Assembly (NCBI RefSeq): GCF_001735805.1
Contig: NZ_CP017248.1
Coordinates: forward strand, 1,798,001-1,862,000
DNA from: Streptomyces fodineus
GTDB taxonomy: Bacteria; Actinomycetota; Actinomycetes; Streptomycetales; Streptomycetaceae
DNA: 64,000 bases
Reading direction: 5' to 3'
How positions within the stretch are numbered: the stretch's first letter is position 1; every line of letters begins with the position of its first letter. The position numbers and the translations under genes were made by a program. Shown here piece after piece: positions 44,475 through 53,715 of this stretch. The notes beneath the pieces are model-generated. The model was not told the origin of the DNA, made no database searches, and saw nothing but the letters and a program-made list of their open reading frames with translations.

Positions 44475-44540
44475 TGGCCAGAGGCCGGGATGATCCCCGA
44501 CTTGGAGGCCGTGACGCGAAACGGGCCCGCCTTGAAGCTC

Positions 44541-44640
44541 TTACGGCGCCTCCGAGAGCGCGTAGTCGCCCGTGTTCACCGCCTTGGAGCGGAACGCGCC
44601 CACGTACGGCATCCGGCCGAGCGGATGCGAGGATCCTGGC
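44541..44640 (-). pseudogene. Possible C-terminal gene fragment
   Basis: The minus strand reads GRMPYVGAFRSKAVNTGDYALSEAP before a stop at 44541. The sequence is well formed and unlike the Arg/Pro-rich shadow frames around it, but has no upstream gene in frame. It may be the last 25 or so residues of a deleted protein; no family was recognised. The rest of the 44.4-45.0 kb gap shows nothing assignable. Confidence 0.25.
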
Positions 44641-45018
44641 CTCTTGGTCCAGCAGGCGCCGCGCCGGCCGCCGGCCCGCGCGCCGACCGCCCGATCGCCG
44701 CCGACGGACGTCATCCCGCCCACTCCTGCTGACACCCGGCCACACGCGGTCGGAGCACCTCTACACCGCATGGTTCGTCGCCACCCACGGACGCGACGCC
44801 GCCTCGTCGAAACACAACGTCGACCTGTTGGCGGACCCGGCTCACCCGTTTGGCCGACGCCGCCGCCCACGCCCTTGCCAAGCCCATTCGTCCAAGGTGC
44901 GCAATCCGGCATGGCGTACCGGAATCACACCTGGTCAATGACCATTTCTTACGCATGGTCGGGTTATCTTTTCAACGGATCAAGGGCCACATGCTTCAGC
45001 TATGGGGGAACGGCGGCG

Positions 45019-45885
45019 ATGAGGCAGCACAAGAAACGGCGCACGTTCTACGCGGCGGTGACCGGCGCCGTAGTGGCGGCGCTGGCAATCGGCGGCTGCA
45101 GCGCGGGCAACGAAAATGGGACCGGTCATGCCGCCATCGCCTCGCGGCCCGCTGCAACACGCGGCGCCACCGCTACGCGCGCCGCCGACGCCACGGCATG
45201 GCACAAGTGGGGCCTGACGCCGCTGCCCGCTGCGCCGATGCCTCCGGCCGACAAACCGGTGAAGCTCTCCGCCACTGGTCCGGTTCCGGTCTTCACCCAC
45301 ATACCGACCACCCAGAAGGTCGTGTTCATCACCATCGATGACGGACAGGAGAAGGATCCCAGGTTCATCGAGATGATGCGGGACCTGAAGATCCCGATCA
45401 CGATGTTCCTGATGAACGACGTCATCAAGTCGGACTACGGCTACTTCCGGCAGCTGCAGGCGCTGGGCAACCACATCCAGAACCACACCCTGCACCACCC
45501 CGTGATGAGCACTCTCCCGCTGGCCCGCCAGAAGGAAGAGGTGTGCGGCGACCAGAAGATCCTCACCAAGGAGTACGGCACCGCGCCGCTGCTGTTCCGC
45601 CCGCCCTACGGCGCTTACAACACCAACACCAAGACGGCGGTCGCGGAGTGCGGCCCTCGAGCGATCGTCTGGTGGCGGGAGTCCATGCAGATCCGCAACC
45701 TTCAGTACCAGATTCCCGGCAAGAAGCTGCATCCAGGCGACATCATCCTCGCCCACTTCCGCGGGCCCTCAGAGCTCAAGGGCGCCACGATGACGCAGAT
45801 GTTCTCCAGCCTGCTCAAGCGAATCCAGGAGCAGGGGTTCGCGGTGGCGCGATTGGAGGACTACATCCAGCCACCGGCCGGGTGA
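45019..45885 (+). CDS. Polysaccharide deacetylase lipoprotein
   Basis: 288 residues from ATG 45019 with GGGGGA about 9 nt upstream. A lipobox IGGC puts lipidated Cys at residue 27. The NodB-homology domain begins near residue 100: TIDDG (Asp107/108), NHTLHH (metal ligands His156 and His160), RPPYGAYN (motif 3) and the later DIILAHF with the second His. The metal site is complete. Such enzymes remove acetyl groups from peptidoglycan or related glycans on the cell surface. Upstream lies a gap with no recognisable gene. Confidence 0.9.
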   Translation: MRQHKKRRTFYAAVTGAVVAALAIGGCSAGNENGTGHAAIASRPAATRGATATRAADATAWHKWGLTPLPAAPMPPADKPVKLSATGPVPVFTHIPTTQKVVFITIDDGQEKDPRFIEMMRDLKIPITMFLMNDVIKSDYGYFRQLQALGNHIQNHTLHHPVMSTLPLARQKEEVCGDQKILTKEYGTAPLLFRPPYGAYNTNTKTAVAECGPRAIVWWRESMQIRNLQYQIPGKKLHPGDIILAHFRGPSELKGATMTQMFSSLLKRIQEQGFAVARLEDYIQPPAG

Positions 45886-46455
45886 GCCCTGAACGGCGTC
45901 GCTGCACCGTTTCCCGGTCGGCCGAGTGCTGGTCGAGAGTGGACGTGGGCGACCCAGCAGGCCCGCGATCCGACCGCCGACCTCGGCGCACGCGTCGAGT
46001 CGCCCCAGTTCATTCTCCGCGACCGCGACAACGCGGCGGCCGCGGGAGGGCGGCCGGTGCGGCGTCGGTCGGCGTGCCGTCGAGTCGAGGCCCTCGTCCC
46101 ACGTCGTTACTGCGAGTGTCCGAGGGGTGAGTGCACATAGCACTCAAGCAGTCACAGATGTAGGACCGATCCGTCACTGGAAGGCTGCCGACACGGTTCC
46201 CGCATATTGGTTCGGCAGGGCCCAGCCGGGCGGAACGCCCGGTACGAGCGTGACGATGAGGTGGCCGCCGCGCGGTAGGCAGCGAAGCCGCCCCCTGACT
46301 ACAGGCCTGTCCGAGCGGCCTCCTAATATCGTTTCGCATTCTTCGACGGCCGCTGATGCCCATGTGTCCGTGCCCGCCGTCCAACGCCCAACGCCCCACG
46401 CGACACAACGACTCCACCGCACGGCGATGGAGTCGTGCATCGAGGAGGAACGTTC
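45886..46455. other. Gene-free stretch of about 570 bp
   Basis: Neither strand holds a frame with a credible start, composition or family resemblance. No hairpin of note was found. The final 20 bp contain the ribosome site of the downstream gene. Confidence 0.45.
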
Positions 46456-48000
46456 ATGCATGCCCGGAGGATCGGCGCGGCCGCCGCAACAGCAGTGGCG
46501 CTTCTGGCTGCCCGCGACCTCATCCAGAAGAGGCACGCACTGCTCCGAAACTTCCCGGTGATCGGGCACGCCCGGTACCTGTTGGAGACGATCGGGCCGG
46601 AGCTGCGGCAGTACATCGTGACGTCCAACGAGGAGGAGCGCCCGTTCAGTCGGGACCAGCGCACCTGGATCTACGCGTCGGCGAAGGAGGAGAACAACTA
46701 CTTCGGGTTCGGAACCGAAGTCGACGTCGAGCACGTGCAGGGGCACGCCTACCTGAAGCAGCGCACGTTCGCCGGCCCCGTGCCCGACGCACACGACCCG
46801 CAGGCCCCACTGCCCTCGGCCAAGGTCCTGGGCGGGCCGCGCGGGCGCGCCAAGGCGTTCCGGCCGGCGAGCGTGGTGAACATCTCGGCGATGAGCTTCG
46901 GATCGCTCTCCGGCGCGGCCGTCACGGCGCTCAACAAGGGCGCCGCACTGGCGGGCACGATGCACAACACCGGCGAGGGCGGCCTCTCGCCGTACCACCG
47001 CAACGGCGGCGACCTCGTCCTTCAGATCGGTACGGCGTACTTCGGCTGCCGCAACGAGGACGGCAGCTTCAACCTCGACAAGCTCAAGGACGTGGTCGCC
47101 GGCGCCCCGGTCAAGGCGATAGAGATCAAGCTCTCCCAGGGCGCCAAGCCGGGGCTGGGCGGAATGCTGCCGGGCGCGAAGGTGACCCCTGAGATCGCCG
47201 GGATCCGCGGCATACCGGTCGGCAAGGACTGCGCCTCCCCGTCGCGGCACACCGCGTTCAGCGACGTCGACTCGATGCTCGACTTCGTCGAGTTGCTCGC
47301 CACCGAGACCGGTCTGCCGGTCGGGGTCAAGAGCGCCGTCGGAGAGATGGGCTTCTGGCAGGAGCTGGCCACGCTGATGGCGCGTGGTGACCGTGGTGTC
47401 GACTTCGTGACCATCGACGGGGGTGAGGGCGGCACCGGGGCGGCGCCGCGGATCTTCGCCGACTCGATGTCGCTGCCGTTCCGGATGGGCTTCTCCCGGG
47501 TCTACGGCACCTTCGCCGAGCTGGGGCTGACCGACGACCTGACCTTCATCGGCTCCGGCAAGCTCGGTCTGCCCGAGAACGCCGCGGTCGCCTTCGCCCT
47601 GGGCGCCGACATGATCAACGTGGCCCGTGAGGCGATGCTGTCCATCGGCTGCATCCAGTCGCAGAAGTGCCACACCGACACGTGTCCCACCGGCATAGCC
47701 ACCCAGAACCCGTGGTTGGCCCGCGGTCTCGACCCCGCCTCGAAGGCCACCCGGGCCGCTGTCTACCTGCGCACCCTGCGCAAGGAGCTGATGAAGGTTT
47801 CGGCGGCCGTCGGCGTCGCCCACCCGGCACTCATCACAGCCACCGACATCGAGATCATGAACGGCGACTACGAGGCCCGTACCCTGGCCGGCGTCTACGG
47901 CTACAAGGACGGCTGGGGCGAGCTCGGCCCGCACCTCGCCGACGAGATCACGGCACTGCTCACCACCAAACCGACCGCCGTCCACAAGCCGACCGTCTGA
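46456..48000 (+). CDS. FMN-binding glutamate synthase-family protein
   Basis: 514 residues from ATG 46456, with GAGGAGGA 7 nt upstream. One N-terminal hydrophobic segment (AAAATAVALLAA) may anchor it. The rest is the FMN and Fe-S (GltB alpha2-type) domain: SAMSFGSLSGAAVTALNKGA, NTGEGG, KPGLGGMLPG, VDFVTIDGGEGGTGAAP, ALGADMINVAREAMLSIGCIQSQKCHTDTCPTGIATQ with the cysteine cluster. It lacks the glutaminase domain of full GltB, as expected for this stand-alone group, whose physiological substrate is not settled. The neighbours give no pathway hint. Confidence 0.9.
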   Translation: MHARRIGAAAATAVALLAARDLIQKRHALLRNFPVIGHARYLLETIGPELRQYIVTSNEEERPFSRDQRTWIYASAKEENNYFGFGTEVDVEHVQGHAYLKQRTFAGPVPDAHDPQAPLPSAKVLGGPRGRAKAFRPASVVNISAMSFGSLSGAAVTALNKGAALAGTMHNTGEGGLSPYHRNGGDLVLQIGTAYFGCRNEDGSFNLDKLKDVVAGAPVKAIEIKLSQGAKPGLGGMLPGAKVTPEIAGIRGIPVGKDCASPSRHTAFSDVDSMLDFVELLATETGLPVGVKSAVGEMGFWQELATLMARGDRGVDFVTIDGGEGGTGAAPRIFADSMSLPFRMGFSRVYGTFAELGLTDDLTFIGSGKLGLPENAAVAFALGADMINVAREAMLSIGCIQSQKCHTDTCPTGIATQNPWLARGLDPASKATRAAVYLRTLRKELMKVSAAVGVAHPALITATDIEIMNGDYEARTLAGVYGYKDGWGELGPHLADEITALLTTKPTAVHKPTV

Positions 48001-48141
48001 CGCGCCGACAGCGACAAGCACCGCACCGCACCGCGCTCAAGGCTGCCGTGAGCGGCGCAGGAGCGTGGCACCAGCCGGTTTCGCCCTCACCCACCCACCT
48101 GCCCTTACCCCACGACCAGTCCGTGCCGAGGCGATGACAAC

Positions 48142-48924
48142 ATGACCGAAGAAGTGAGATTCAAGAGCGTCGTCGGCCCCGAACTGGCCGGGACGATCGA
48201 CCTGCCGGAAGGCGAGGTCCGGGGCTGGGGAATCTTCGTCCACGGTTTCACACTCGGCAAGAACTCGCCGGCCGCCTCGCGTGTCAGCAAGCAACTGGCA
48301 CGCGAGGGGATCGGGATGCTGCGCTACGACAACCTCGGGATCGGAGACTCCGACGGCGACTGGGGGGACGGTTCCTTCACCATAAAGGTCCAGGACACCG
48401 TCCGGGCAGCGACTTTGATGGCAGAGCGAGGAACTCCAGCAGACCTGCTGGTGGGGCACTCGTGGGGAGGCGCCGCCGCCATCGCCGCAGCGGCCGAGGC
48501 AACCGGCGTCCGCGCGGTCGCCACCATCGGGGCGCCTGCCGAACCCAGCCACGTCGAAAGACAGTACGACGCGGTCATGGAACGCGTTCTCAGCGAGGGA
48601 TCGCACGACTGGTTCGTCGGCGGCAGGACCCTGGTCCTCAAACGTGCCTTCGTCGACGACGTCCACCAAGCTCGCCTACGCGAGCGGATTCGCGAGTTGC
48701 ACCTGCCGCTACTCGTCATGCATTCGCCTACCGACAACACCGTCGACATCGCCAACGCCGGGGAGATCTTCAGCGAGGCACGACACCCGCGAAGCTTCGT
48801 CTCGCTCGAAGGAGCAGACCATCTCCTGACCGCACGAGGACAAGCGCAGCGAGCCGCTCACATCATCAGCGCCTGGGCCGACCAGTACATCCACAGGTCA
48901 CGGCCCGGCGGAAAAGAAAGGTGA
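48142..48924 (+). CDS. Alpha/beta hydrolase
   Basis: 260 residues, ATG 48142. Hydrolase landmarks: GWGIFVHGFTLGKNSPAA (oxyanion loop), LRYDNLGIGDSDG, GHSWGG (nucleophile Ser in GxSxG), MHSPTDNTVD (acid) and GADHLL (His). This pattern is that of the serine-hydrolase group often fused or linked with OsmC proteins in other bacteria. No signal peptide. It follows the glutamate-synthase-like gene by 141 bp on the same strand and may be co-transcribed. Substrate unknown. Confidence 0.85.
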   Translation: MTEEVRFKSVVGPELAGTIDLPEGEVRGWGIFVHGFTLGKNSPAASRVSKQLAREGIGMLRYDNLGIGDSDGDWGDGSFTIKVQDTVRAATLMAERGTPADLLVGHSWGGAAAIAAAAEATGVRAVATIGAPAEPSHVERQYDAVMERVLSEGSHDWFVGGRTLVLKRAFVDDVHQARLRERIRELHLPLLVMHSPTDNTVDIANAGEIFSEARHPRSFVSLEGADHLLTARGQAQRAAHIISAWADQYIHRSRPGGKER

Positions 48925-48949
48925 GGTGGCTACTGAACGCTTCTCATCC

Positions 48950-49165
48950 CGTGGTTCGCGGGTGAGGGCGGCGGCTGGTCAGAGTCCGTAACACGGCACG
49001 AGGGCAACACGCTGCCAGAGCAGGCGTCTTGGGCACACCGCACTTCTCCGGCTGATCCTCGGCCTTCTCGGCGTTCTTCCCGGCCAGATCGGGCATCGTC
49101 ACCGGGCCTGTCGCGACCGGCGTGGGTGCGCCCTTCCCGAAAGTGTCGCGCCCGGCCAGCGCCGG
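48950..49165 (-). pseudogene. Remnant of a PASTA domain downstream of the kinase gene
   Basis: In a frame shifted from the kinase gene the minus strand reads RDTFGKGAPTPVATGPVTMPDLAGKNAEKAEDQPEK, then TPALAACCPRAVLRTL to a TGA just below 48957. VTMPDLAGKNAEKAEDQ(L)EK is the start of a PASTA domain. No start codon or signal sequence belongs to this frame. It may be the lost extracellular tail of the kinase at 49186-50430, separated by a frameshift, or the relic of a small PASTA protein. Confidence 0.5.
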
Positions 49166-49185
49166 CACCCCGCGAGTATGAGCGC

Positions 49186-50430
49186 TCAGTCGCCGGAGTG
49201 CCGTTGCCGTCCTCTTCCTCCTGGCCCGTCCGCGTGCTTGCCTGACCACTTGCCGCCCTTGTCGCCACCGTGCTCCGGCCCGGGTGACGTCCTGGCGGAC
49301 AAAGGGGCAGGCGATGGCGCCGTGGCCGGGGTCCGACCGGCGGGTGTCGATGCGATGCGAGTGGGTGAGGGAGAGGCCGGAGACGCAGGCGCCGTGGCAC
49401 CTGAATTCAACGAGGCTCCGAGGGCCGTAGCCCCGGCGAACAGCGCGAAGCCGACGCCGGCGAGAACGGCTTTGGAGGCCAGTTTGCGGCGACCGCTGGG
49501 GCGGGAGTGCGTGCCGCCGCGGGATTGACCGGCGTGCAGGGCGGGAGGCGGCGGAATTGCCGGAGTGGGCATGAGGGTGGTGCCGTCGCGCTCGGCCGGT
49601 CGTGGTGTCCCGTTCTGCGCGGCGAGCCAGGCGGCTGCCTGCTCGGCGGTGGGCCGGTGGGCCGGGTCCTTCGCGAGCATGTGCAGCACGTAGTCGGAGA
49701 GCGGCTGCGGTATGCCGGGGCGCAGCCGGTCGGGCGGTGCCGGTGTGGCACTGACGTGCTGCTGGACCACGGCCAGTGACGTGGCCCCGCTGAACGGCGG
49801 CCGCCCGGTGAGCAGTTCGTACAGGACACAACCGAGGGAGTAGACGTCGGACGCGGGCTGCGCGGGACGGCCCAACGCGCGTTCCGGAGCCAGGTAGTCG
49901 GCAGTGCCGATGATCTTGCCCGTGGCGGTCAGGCTGCTGGCGGCCTCCTCGGCGAAGCGTGCGATGCCGAAGTCGGTGATCTTCACCGTGCGGTCGGTGG
50001 TCAGCATGACGTTGGCGGGTTTGACGTCCCGGTGGACCACTCCCTGTTGGTGTGCTGCGGCGAGGCCGGCGGCCGCCTGTGCCGTGATGGCTGCCGCCTC
50101 GGCCGGGGGCAGGGCGCCGCGCAGGGAGCGTTCCTGGGCCAGGTTCCAGCCGTCGACGAGTTCCATGACCAGGTGGGGCTGGTCATGGTGCGAGCCGAAG
50201 TCGTACATGCCCACGACGTTGGGATGGTTGAGCCGGGCGGCGATCTGCGCCTCCAGGCGGAATCGCTCGGCGTCCGCTGCCTCCTCGGCATGCAGCAGTT
50301 TGACGGCCACGGGCCGCCCGAGGAGTTGGTCGCAGGCTCGCCAGACCTCGCCCATCGCGCCGCGTCCCAGCAGCTCCTGCAACTCATAGCGGTCCGCCAG
50401 CAGACCCTGCACACCCACCCCGATCGTCAC
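49186..50430 (-). CDS. Ser/Thr protein kinase (Pkn2 type)
   Basis: 414 residues, ATG 50430. Kinase domain 12-270: LGRGAMGEVW, Lys44 in VAVKLL, HRDVKPANVM, DFG, DYLAPER (APE equivalent), DVYSLGCVLYELL. A Pro-rich linker, a single membrane segment (AVLAGVGFALFAGATALGASL) and a Thr/Pro/Ser-rich extracellular tail follow. No intact PASTA or other sensor domain remains, but PASTA-like sequence occurs just past the stop in another frame. The first kinase of this window, at 29800, keeps its PASTA unit. Confidence 0.92.
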   Translation of the reverse strand: MTIGVGVQGLLADRYELQELLGRGAMGEVWRACDQLLGRPVAVKLLHAEEAADAERFRLEAQIAARLNHPNVVGMYDFGSHHDQPHLVMELVDGWNLAQERSLRGALPPAEAAAITAQAAAGLAAAHQQGVVHRDVKPANVMLTTDRTVKITDFGIARFAEEAASSLTATGKIIGTADYLAPERALGRPAQPASDVYSLGCVLYELLTGRPPFSGATSLAVVQQHVSATPAPPDRLRPGIPQPLSDYVLHMLAKDPAHRPTAEQAAAWLAAQNGTPRPAERDGTTLMPTPAIPPPPALHAGQSRGGTHSRPSGRRKLASKAVLAGVGFALFAGATALGASLNSGATAPASPASPSPTRIASTPAGRTPATAPSPAPLSARTSPGPEHGGDKGGKWSGKHADGPGGRGRQRHSGD

Positions 50431-50545
50431 GTTGCTCGTAGTTCCCCCGGGCCCGATGGTTCGGTTTGCGGGCGTTCGGGTCCCGGTTGCCCAGGCCGAC
50501 GCACACTCCCTCTCGGACCGGAAGCCTTCGTGGGGGATTGCGCAT

Positions 50546-50583
50546 GGGGCAGGCAGGTGATGGGGGATTCACCTGCCTGCCCC
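50546..50583. terminator. Strong 15-bp hairpin in a gene-free region
   Basis: GGGGCAGGCAGGTGA (50546-50560) pairs perfectly with TCACCTGCCTGCCCC (50569-50583) around an 8-nt loop. ATTGCGC-type sequences flank both sides (50537-50543 and 50586-50592). It is 116 bp upstream of the kinase start, so it terminates neither adjacent gene directly. It could be a protein-binding palindrome, an RNA structure in a longer leader, or an insulator. Confidence 0.55.
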
Positions 50584-51062
50584 CCATTGCGCGACCACCC
50601 GCTCGGAATAGGGGGGCGCGGGTGCCACGAGGCCTTCGGGTCCCCTGGGCCCACTCCTACAGCGCACCGGGATGCCGGGCCGTCACACCCCTGGGGCACC
50701 CAACCGCGCCGCAGGTCAGGAGTGTCACGGCGGGACGGGAACGGTTGCGAGACCGACAACTGTGTGAAGGAACGCCTTGACCTCCTTCATAACCTGGTCA
50801 CGAATTACGCGAACACCGGCGTCCGGGGACTGCGGTGGCACCCGAATAACGCCTTCGATTCGGTCCGGAAAATTGCCCTGGCGTGTGCACATCCAGGCAA
50901 GTTCCCGTATAGGCAGCCATATTTGAGACATCCCAGATGCCGGTGTAACGCTGCAGCGCATGCAGGACGCAGAGGTAGGGAGAAGCGGGGTACCGACCGG
51001 CAGAATCTGGGTGCCCTGGCGCGAGCATGCAGACACGGCACTACGTCAGATCGGATACCTCT
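50584..51062. other. Gene-free stretch of about 480 bp, AT-richer than average
   Basis: The part from about 50760 to 51000 is noticeably less GC-rich and contains no credible gene. It probably holds the promoter of the small membrane-protein gene, but no -35/-10 pair was convincing. Confidence 0.4.
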
Positions 51063-51416
51063 GTGAGAAACATCGACCCGGCTCCCGGATACCAGGCATA
51101 CAACGAGCCGCCGGCCCCGGACCGCTCTGTGCACCGTCAGGCCACCACACGGCGTACGGCCATCGCCATCTGCACGATCGCCGACATTGCCGCGGGGCTG
51201 CTGGGCCTGTGGATCCTGCTGTTCCTGCTCGACGCGAACCGCGAGAATGTGTTCGTCGAATTCGTGCGGGGCACGGCGGACCGGCTGTCCTGGTGGTCAC
51301 AGGACATTTTCACGATGGACACAGAGGGGCTACGCGTCGTCCTCAATTACGGTCTCCCGGCCGTCATCTATTTGCTGATCGGGCACGGGATCGCTGCCCG
51401 GCTCAACCGAGCCTGA
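51063..51416 (+). CDS. Small two-span membrane protein
   Basis: 117 residues from GTG 51063 (ATG 51027 also in frame). Two hydrophobic segments, AIAICTIADIAAGLLGLWILLFLL and VLNYGLPAVIYLLIGHGIAA, are separated by a short acidic and aromatic loop (VRGTADRLSWWSQDIF). The N-terminal 35 residues are polar. The layout resembles streptomycete YggT-like or other small integral membrane proteins of unknown function. Followed after 45 bp by another small gene. Confidence 0.65.
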   Translation: MRNIDPAPGYQAYNEPPAPDRSVHRQATTRRTAIAICTIADIAAGLLGLWILLFLLDANRENVFVEFVRGTADRLSWWSQDIFTMDTEGLRVVLNYGLPAVIYLLIGHGIAARLNRA

Positions 51417-51461
51417 CAGTGGACCGGCCTCTTTATCGATCACCATGAAAGTGGGCCGACC

Positions 51462-51686
51462 ATGACACACAGCTCAACTGGAAACGATCGCTTGCCGATC
51501 TATGAGGACCTGATTCGCGAGCGGGGTGACGTCGTCGCCGAAGCTCAACTCGCCGCGGAACACACGCAGCACCAGGCAGCGGAGTTGCTGACCGGACGGG
51601 ATGCGGGTCGGCAAGCTCGTCGTTGGGGCGACAGCACCCGAGCCGCTGCGGCCGGCCAGCCGGGGTGGCGCGGGTCGCCGCCGTAG
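51462..51686 (+). CDS. Small hypothetical protein
   Basis: 74 residues. The first 45 (LPIYEDLIRERGDVVAEAQLAAEHTQHQAAELL) look like a real amphipathic helix, whereas the last 30 are Arg/Gly/Pro-rich and may result from a frameshift near 51600. No family was recognised. It lies between the small membrane protein and the SCO2400-family gene on the same strand. Confidence 0.45.
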   Translation: MTHSSTGNDRLPIYEDLIRERGDVVAEAQLAAEHTQHQAAELLTGRDAGRQARRWGDSTRAAAAGQPGWRGSPP

Positions 51687-51801
51687 GGGTGGGCCTCGGC
51701 GCGGGTACGTCCGCGTGTCCCGTCCTCATCCAAGTGACCAAGTCCGTGGCCCAGTCGGGCCGGCGGCACGTCGAAGCAGGAAGACGACCGGAAAACCGCA
51801 G

Positions 51802-52653
51802 ATGGATTACTGCTCCTCATGCCGTCGGCACCTCAACGGCGCACTGGTGTGTCCCGGGTGCGGCGCCTACGCCCCGGACATCGCCCCGCCCGTCGCCGAC
51901 GGCCGCAGCGGCTCGGCCCCGGCGATGACGAGCACCGGACCGGCGACAACGGGCCACCGGGACCCCGCGGCCTCCGTCACGTGGCACGACAGCCACGCGG
52001 ACGGCGAGGCGGAGTCCAGCACCGCCATGGACGTGGTCCCGCGCGTCGCCGCCGACGCCGAGGACCTGCCGCCCGCGCGGCCGGGGCGTGCGGCACGCCG
52101 TCGCCGACTGGCTCGCTGGAGGAAGAACAAGCGCCGGGCGGCGGTCGCGAGCGCTGTCGCACTCGTCGGAGGCGGCCTGAGCATCACGATGACGGACCGG
52201 CACTCCACCAACCGGCCACAGGCAGCCGTGGCACCGGACGCCCCGAGGACGGGCGCCGTCCATGAGCAGACGCCCCAGCAGAACCCTCCGGCCGCCGCAC
52301 CGGCGACCGCTCGCCACTCCGACCGGCCGTCACGCGCCCCTTCCCGGCCGCAGCCGCCGCCGACCAACGCACCGCGGCAGCAGTCCCTCGCGGCAACGCC
52401 CCGCACGACGTCACCGACCGCCCGGCCGGACGCCGTAGCTCCAGCCCGCCCGGCCGCGCCGGCGACCCCGCAGCCGCGGAGCACCGCCCCGGCCGCCGGC
52501 GGCACGACCCCCCGCTCCGGTACGACGGCGCAACAGCAGCCGACGCCCGCGACAGGCGACGGCCCAAAGCCGGGCACGTCCCAGACCACCAGCCCAGCAC
52601 GGGCGTCGACTTCGCCGACGGAGGTCTGCCTGCTCGGGTTGTGCCTCGGCTGA
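51802..52653 (+). CDS. SCO2400-family protein
   Basis: 283 residues from ATG 51802. It starts with a zinc-ribbon-like MDYCSSCRRHLNGALVCPGCGAYAP (Cys4, 7, 17, 20), the hallmark of the SCO2400 family. A basic stretch and one membrane segment (RRAAVASAVALVGGGLSITM) follow, then a Pro/Thr/Ala-rich extracellular tail ending in PTEVCLLGLCLG with two Cys. Function unknown; the family is conserved in Streptomyces and usually lies by regulatory or membrane genes. Confidence 0.8.
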   Translation: MDYCSSCRRHLNGALVCPGCGAYAPDIAPPVADGRSGSAPAMTSTGPATTGHRDPAASVTWHDSHADGEAESSTAMDVVPRVAADAEDLPPARPGRAARRRRLARWRKNKRRAAVASAVALVGGGLSITMTDRHSTNRPQAAVAPDAPRTGAVHEQTPQQNPPAAAPATARHSDRPSRAPSRPQPPPTNAPRQQSLAATPRTTSPTARPDAVAPARPAAPATPQPRSTAPAAGGTTPRSGTTAQQQPTPATGDGPKPGTSQTTSPARASTSPTEVCLLGLCLG

Positions 52654-52846
52654 CCACGCCTGCACCCGGCCGTTCCCGGCGGGACGAGGAAGCGGAGTTC
52701 GCGAACCGTGCGTCAGCCCGTGAGCAAGCCCGGCCCCTACTCGGGTGCTGTCGTGCGGATTCCGGGGATCCTCGCACCGGCCCCTGATAGCGAGCCGTCG
52801 TCTACGCTCGACGTGTTCACGTACCAATTGCAGGGGGGTGAGGTCC

Positions 52847-53476
52847 GTGCTGCTCACAGACCTGGTCGAGGTGACGTCACCGGACGAGCTGGGGGAACTG
52901 CTCGGCGAGCCGACACCGGGCGCGCTGGTCAAGGTCCGGCCAAGCCTGCACGAGCACGACCGCCAGTGGCTGGCTGCGTCGCCGCTGTGCGTGGTGGCGA
53001 CCTCGGGCGCCGGCGGCAGCTGTGACGCGTCACCGAAGGGGGATCCGGCCGGGTTCACGCTCGTGCTGGACGACACGACGATCGCGATCCCCGAACGTCC
53101 CGGGAACCGCCGGGCCGACGGGTTCCGCAACATCCTGGCCAATCCCCACGTGGGGCTGCTCTACCTGATCCCCGGCCGCCCCGACACGCTGCGCATCAAC
53201 GGCCGCGCGCGCATCCTGCGCGATGGGCCCTTCTTCGACGACATGGTGGTGAAGGGGAATCGTCCACAGCTGGCCCTGCTGGTCGAGATCGACCAGGTCT
53301 TCTACCACTGCCCGAGGGCGCTGCTGCGCGGCGGAGTCTGGCAGCCGGACACCTGGCGCCCGGAAGCGGCGCCGTCCCGCGCGGTGCTCGCGAAGGCACA
53401 CGATCGCCGTTCGGAGAGCGTGGAGGAGCTGGAGGCGTACTACGGATCGCAGTACCTGGAGCGCCTGTACCAGTAA
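52847..53476 (+). CDS. PPOX-type flavoprotein, MSMEG_1061 family
   Basis: 209 residues from GTG 52847, preceded by GGTGAGG. The split-barrel domain shows LCVVATSGAGGSCDASPKGDPAGF, TIAIPERPGNRRADGFRNILANPHVGLLYLIPG and a C-terminal VEIDQVFYHCPRALLRGGVW. This matches the FMN-dependent MSMEG_1061 group (TIGR04025-like). The reaction is not known, but relatives handle FMN or F420 and reactive small molecules. It is the second PPOX-fold gene in this window. Confidence 0.85.
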   Translation: MLLTDLVEVTSPDELGELLGEPTPGALVKVRPSLHEHDRQWLAASPLCVVATSGAGGSCDASPKGDPAGFTLVLDDTTIAIPERPGNRRADGFRNILANPHVGLLYLIPGRPDTLRINGRARILRDGPFFDDMVVKGNRPQLALLVEIDQVFYHCPRALLRGGVWQPDTWRPEAAPSRAVLAKAHDRRSESVEELEAYYGSQYLERLYQ

Positions 53477-53509
53477 CTGACCGTGGCAGAAGCGATTTCC
53501 ACGCCGTCA

Positions 53510-53715
53510 TCCAGCGGAGTCCACCCGCGCCCGGGGCGTGCTCGACCGGCCGAGTGCCGCGAGCACGAACGTGACGCTGATGAGCTATGACGTGGCAGGC
53601 GCTGATGACGGCGACGTCCCGTCGGCTCTCCCAGCCCCGCCGCCAGAACAGCAGCGTGAGCAGCACGCCATAGCCGACGAGCAGGTCGTAGCGGGCCACG
53701 GGTAGCCGTGGCAGT
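53510..53715 (-). pseudogene. Possible frameshifted fragment of a membrane protein
   Basis: Minus strand: LPVARYDLLVGYGVLLTLLFWRRGWESRRDVAVISACHV, then in a second frame LISVTFVLAALGRSSTPRARVDSAG to a stop. The hydrophobic profile is coherent across the frame change, which suggests a broken gene, but no family was recognised and chance cannot be excluded. Confidence 0.25.

Noticed and set aside
45926..46561. 211-codon plus-strand frame
   Set aside because: It overlaps the start of the glutamate-synthase-like gene in another frame and has no motif or start signal.
50725..51036. 103-codon minus-strand frame in the AT-richer gap
   Set aside because: It contains no recognisable domain and no convincing ribosome site; treated as chance.
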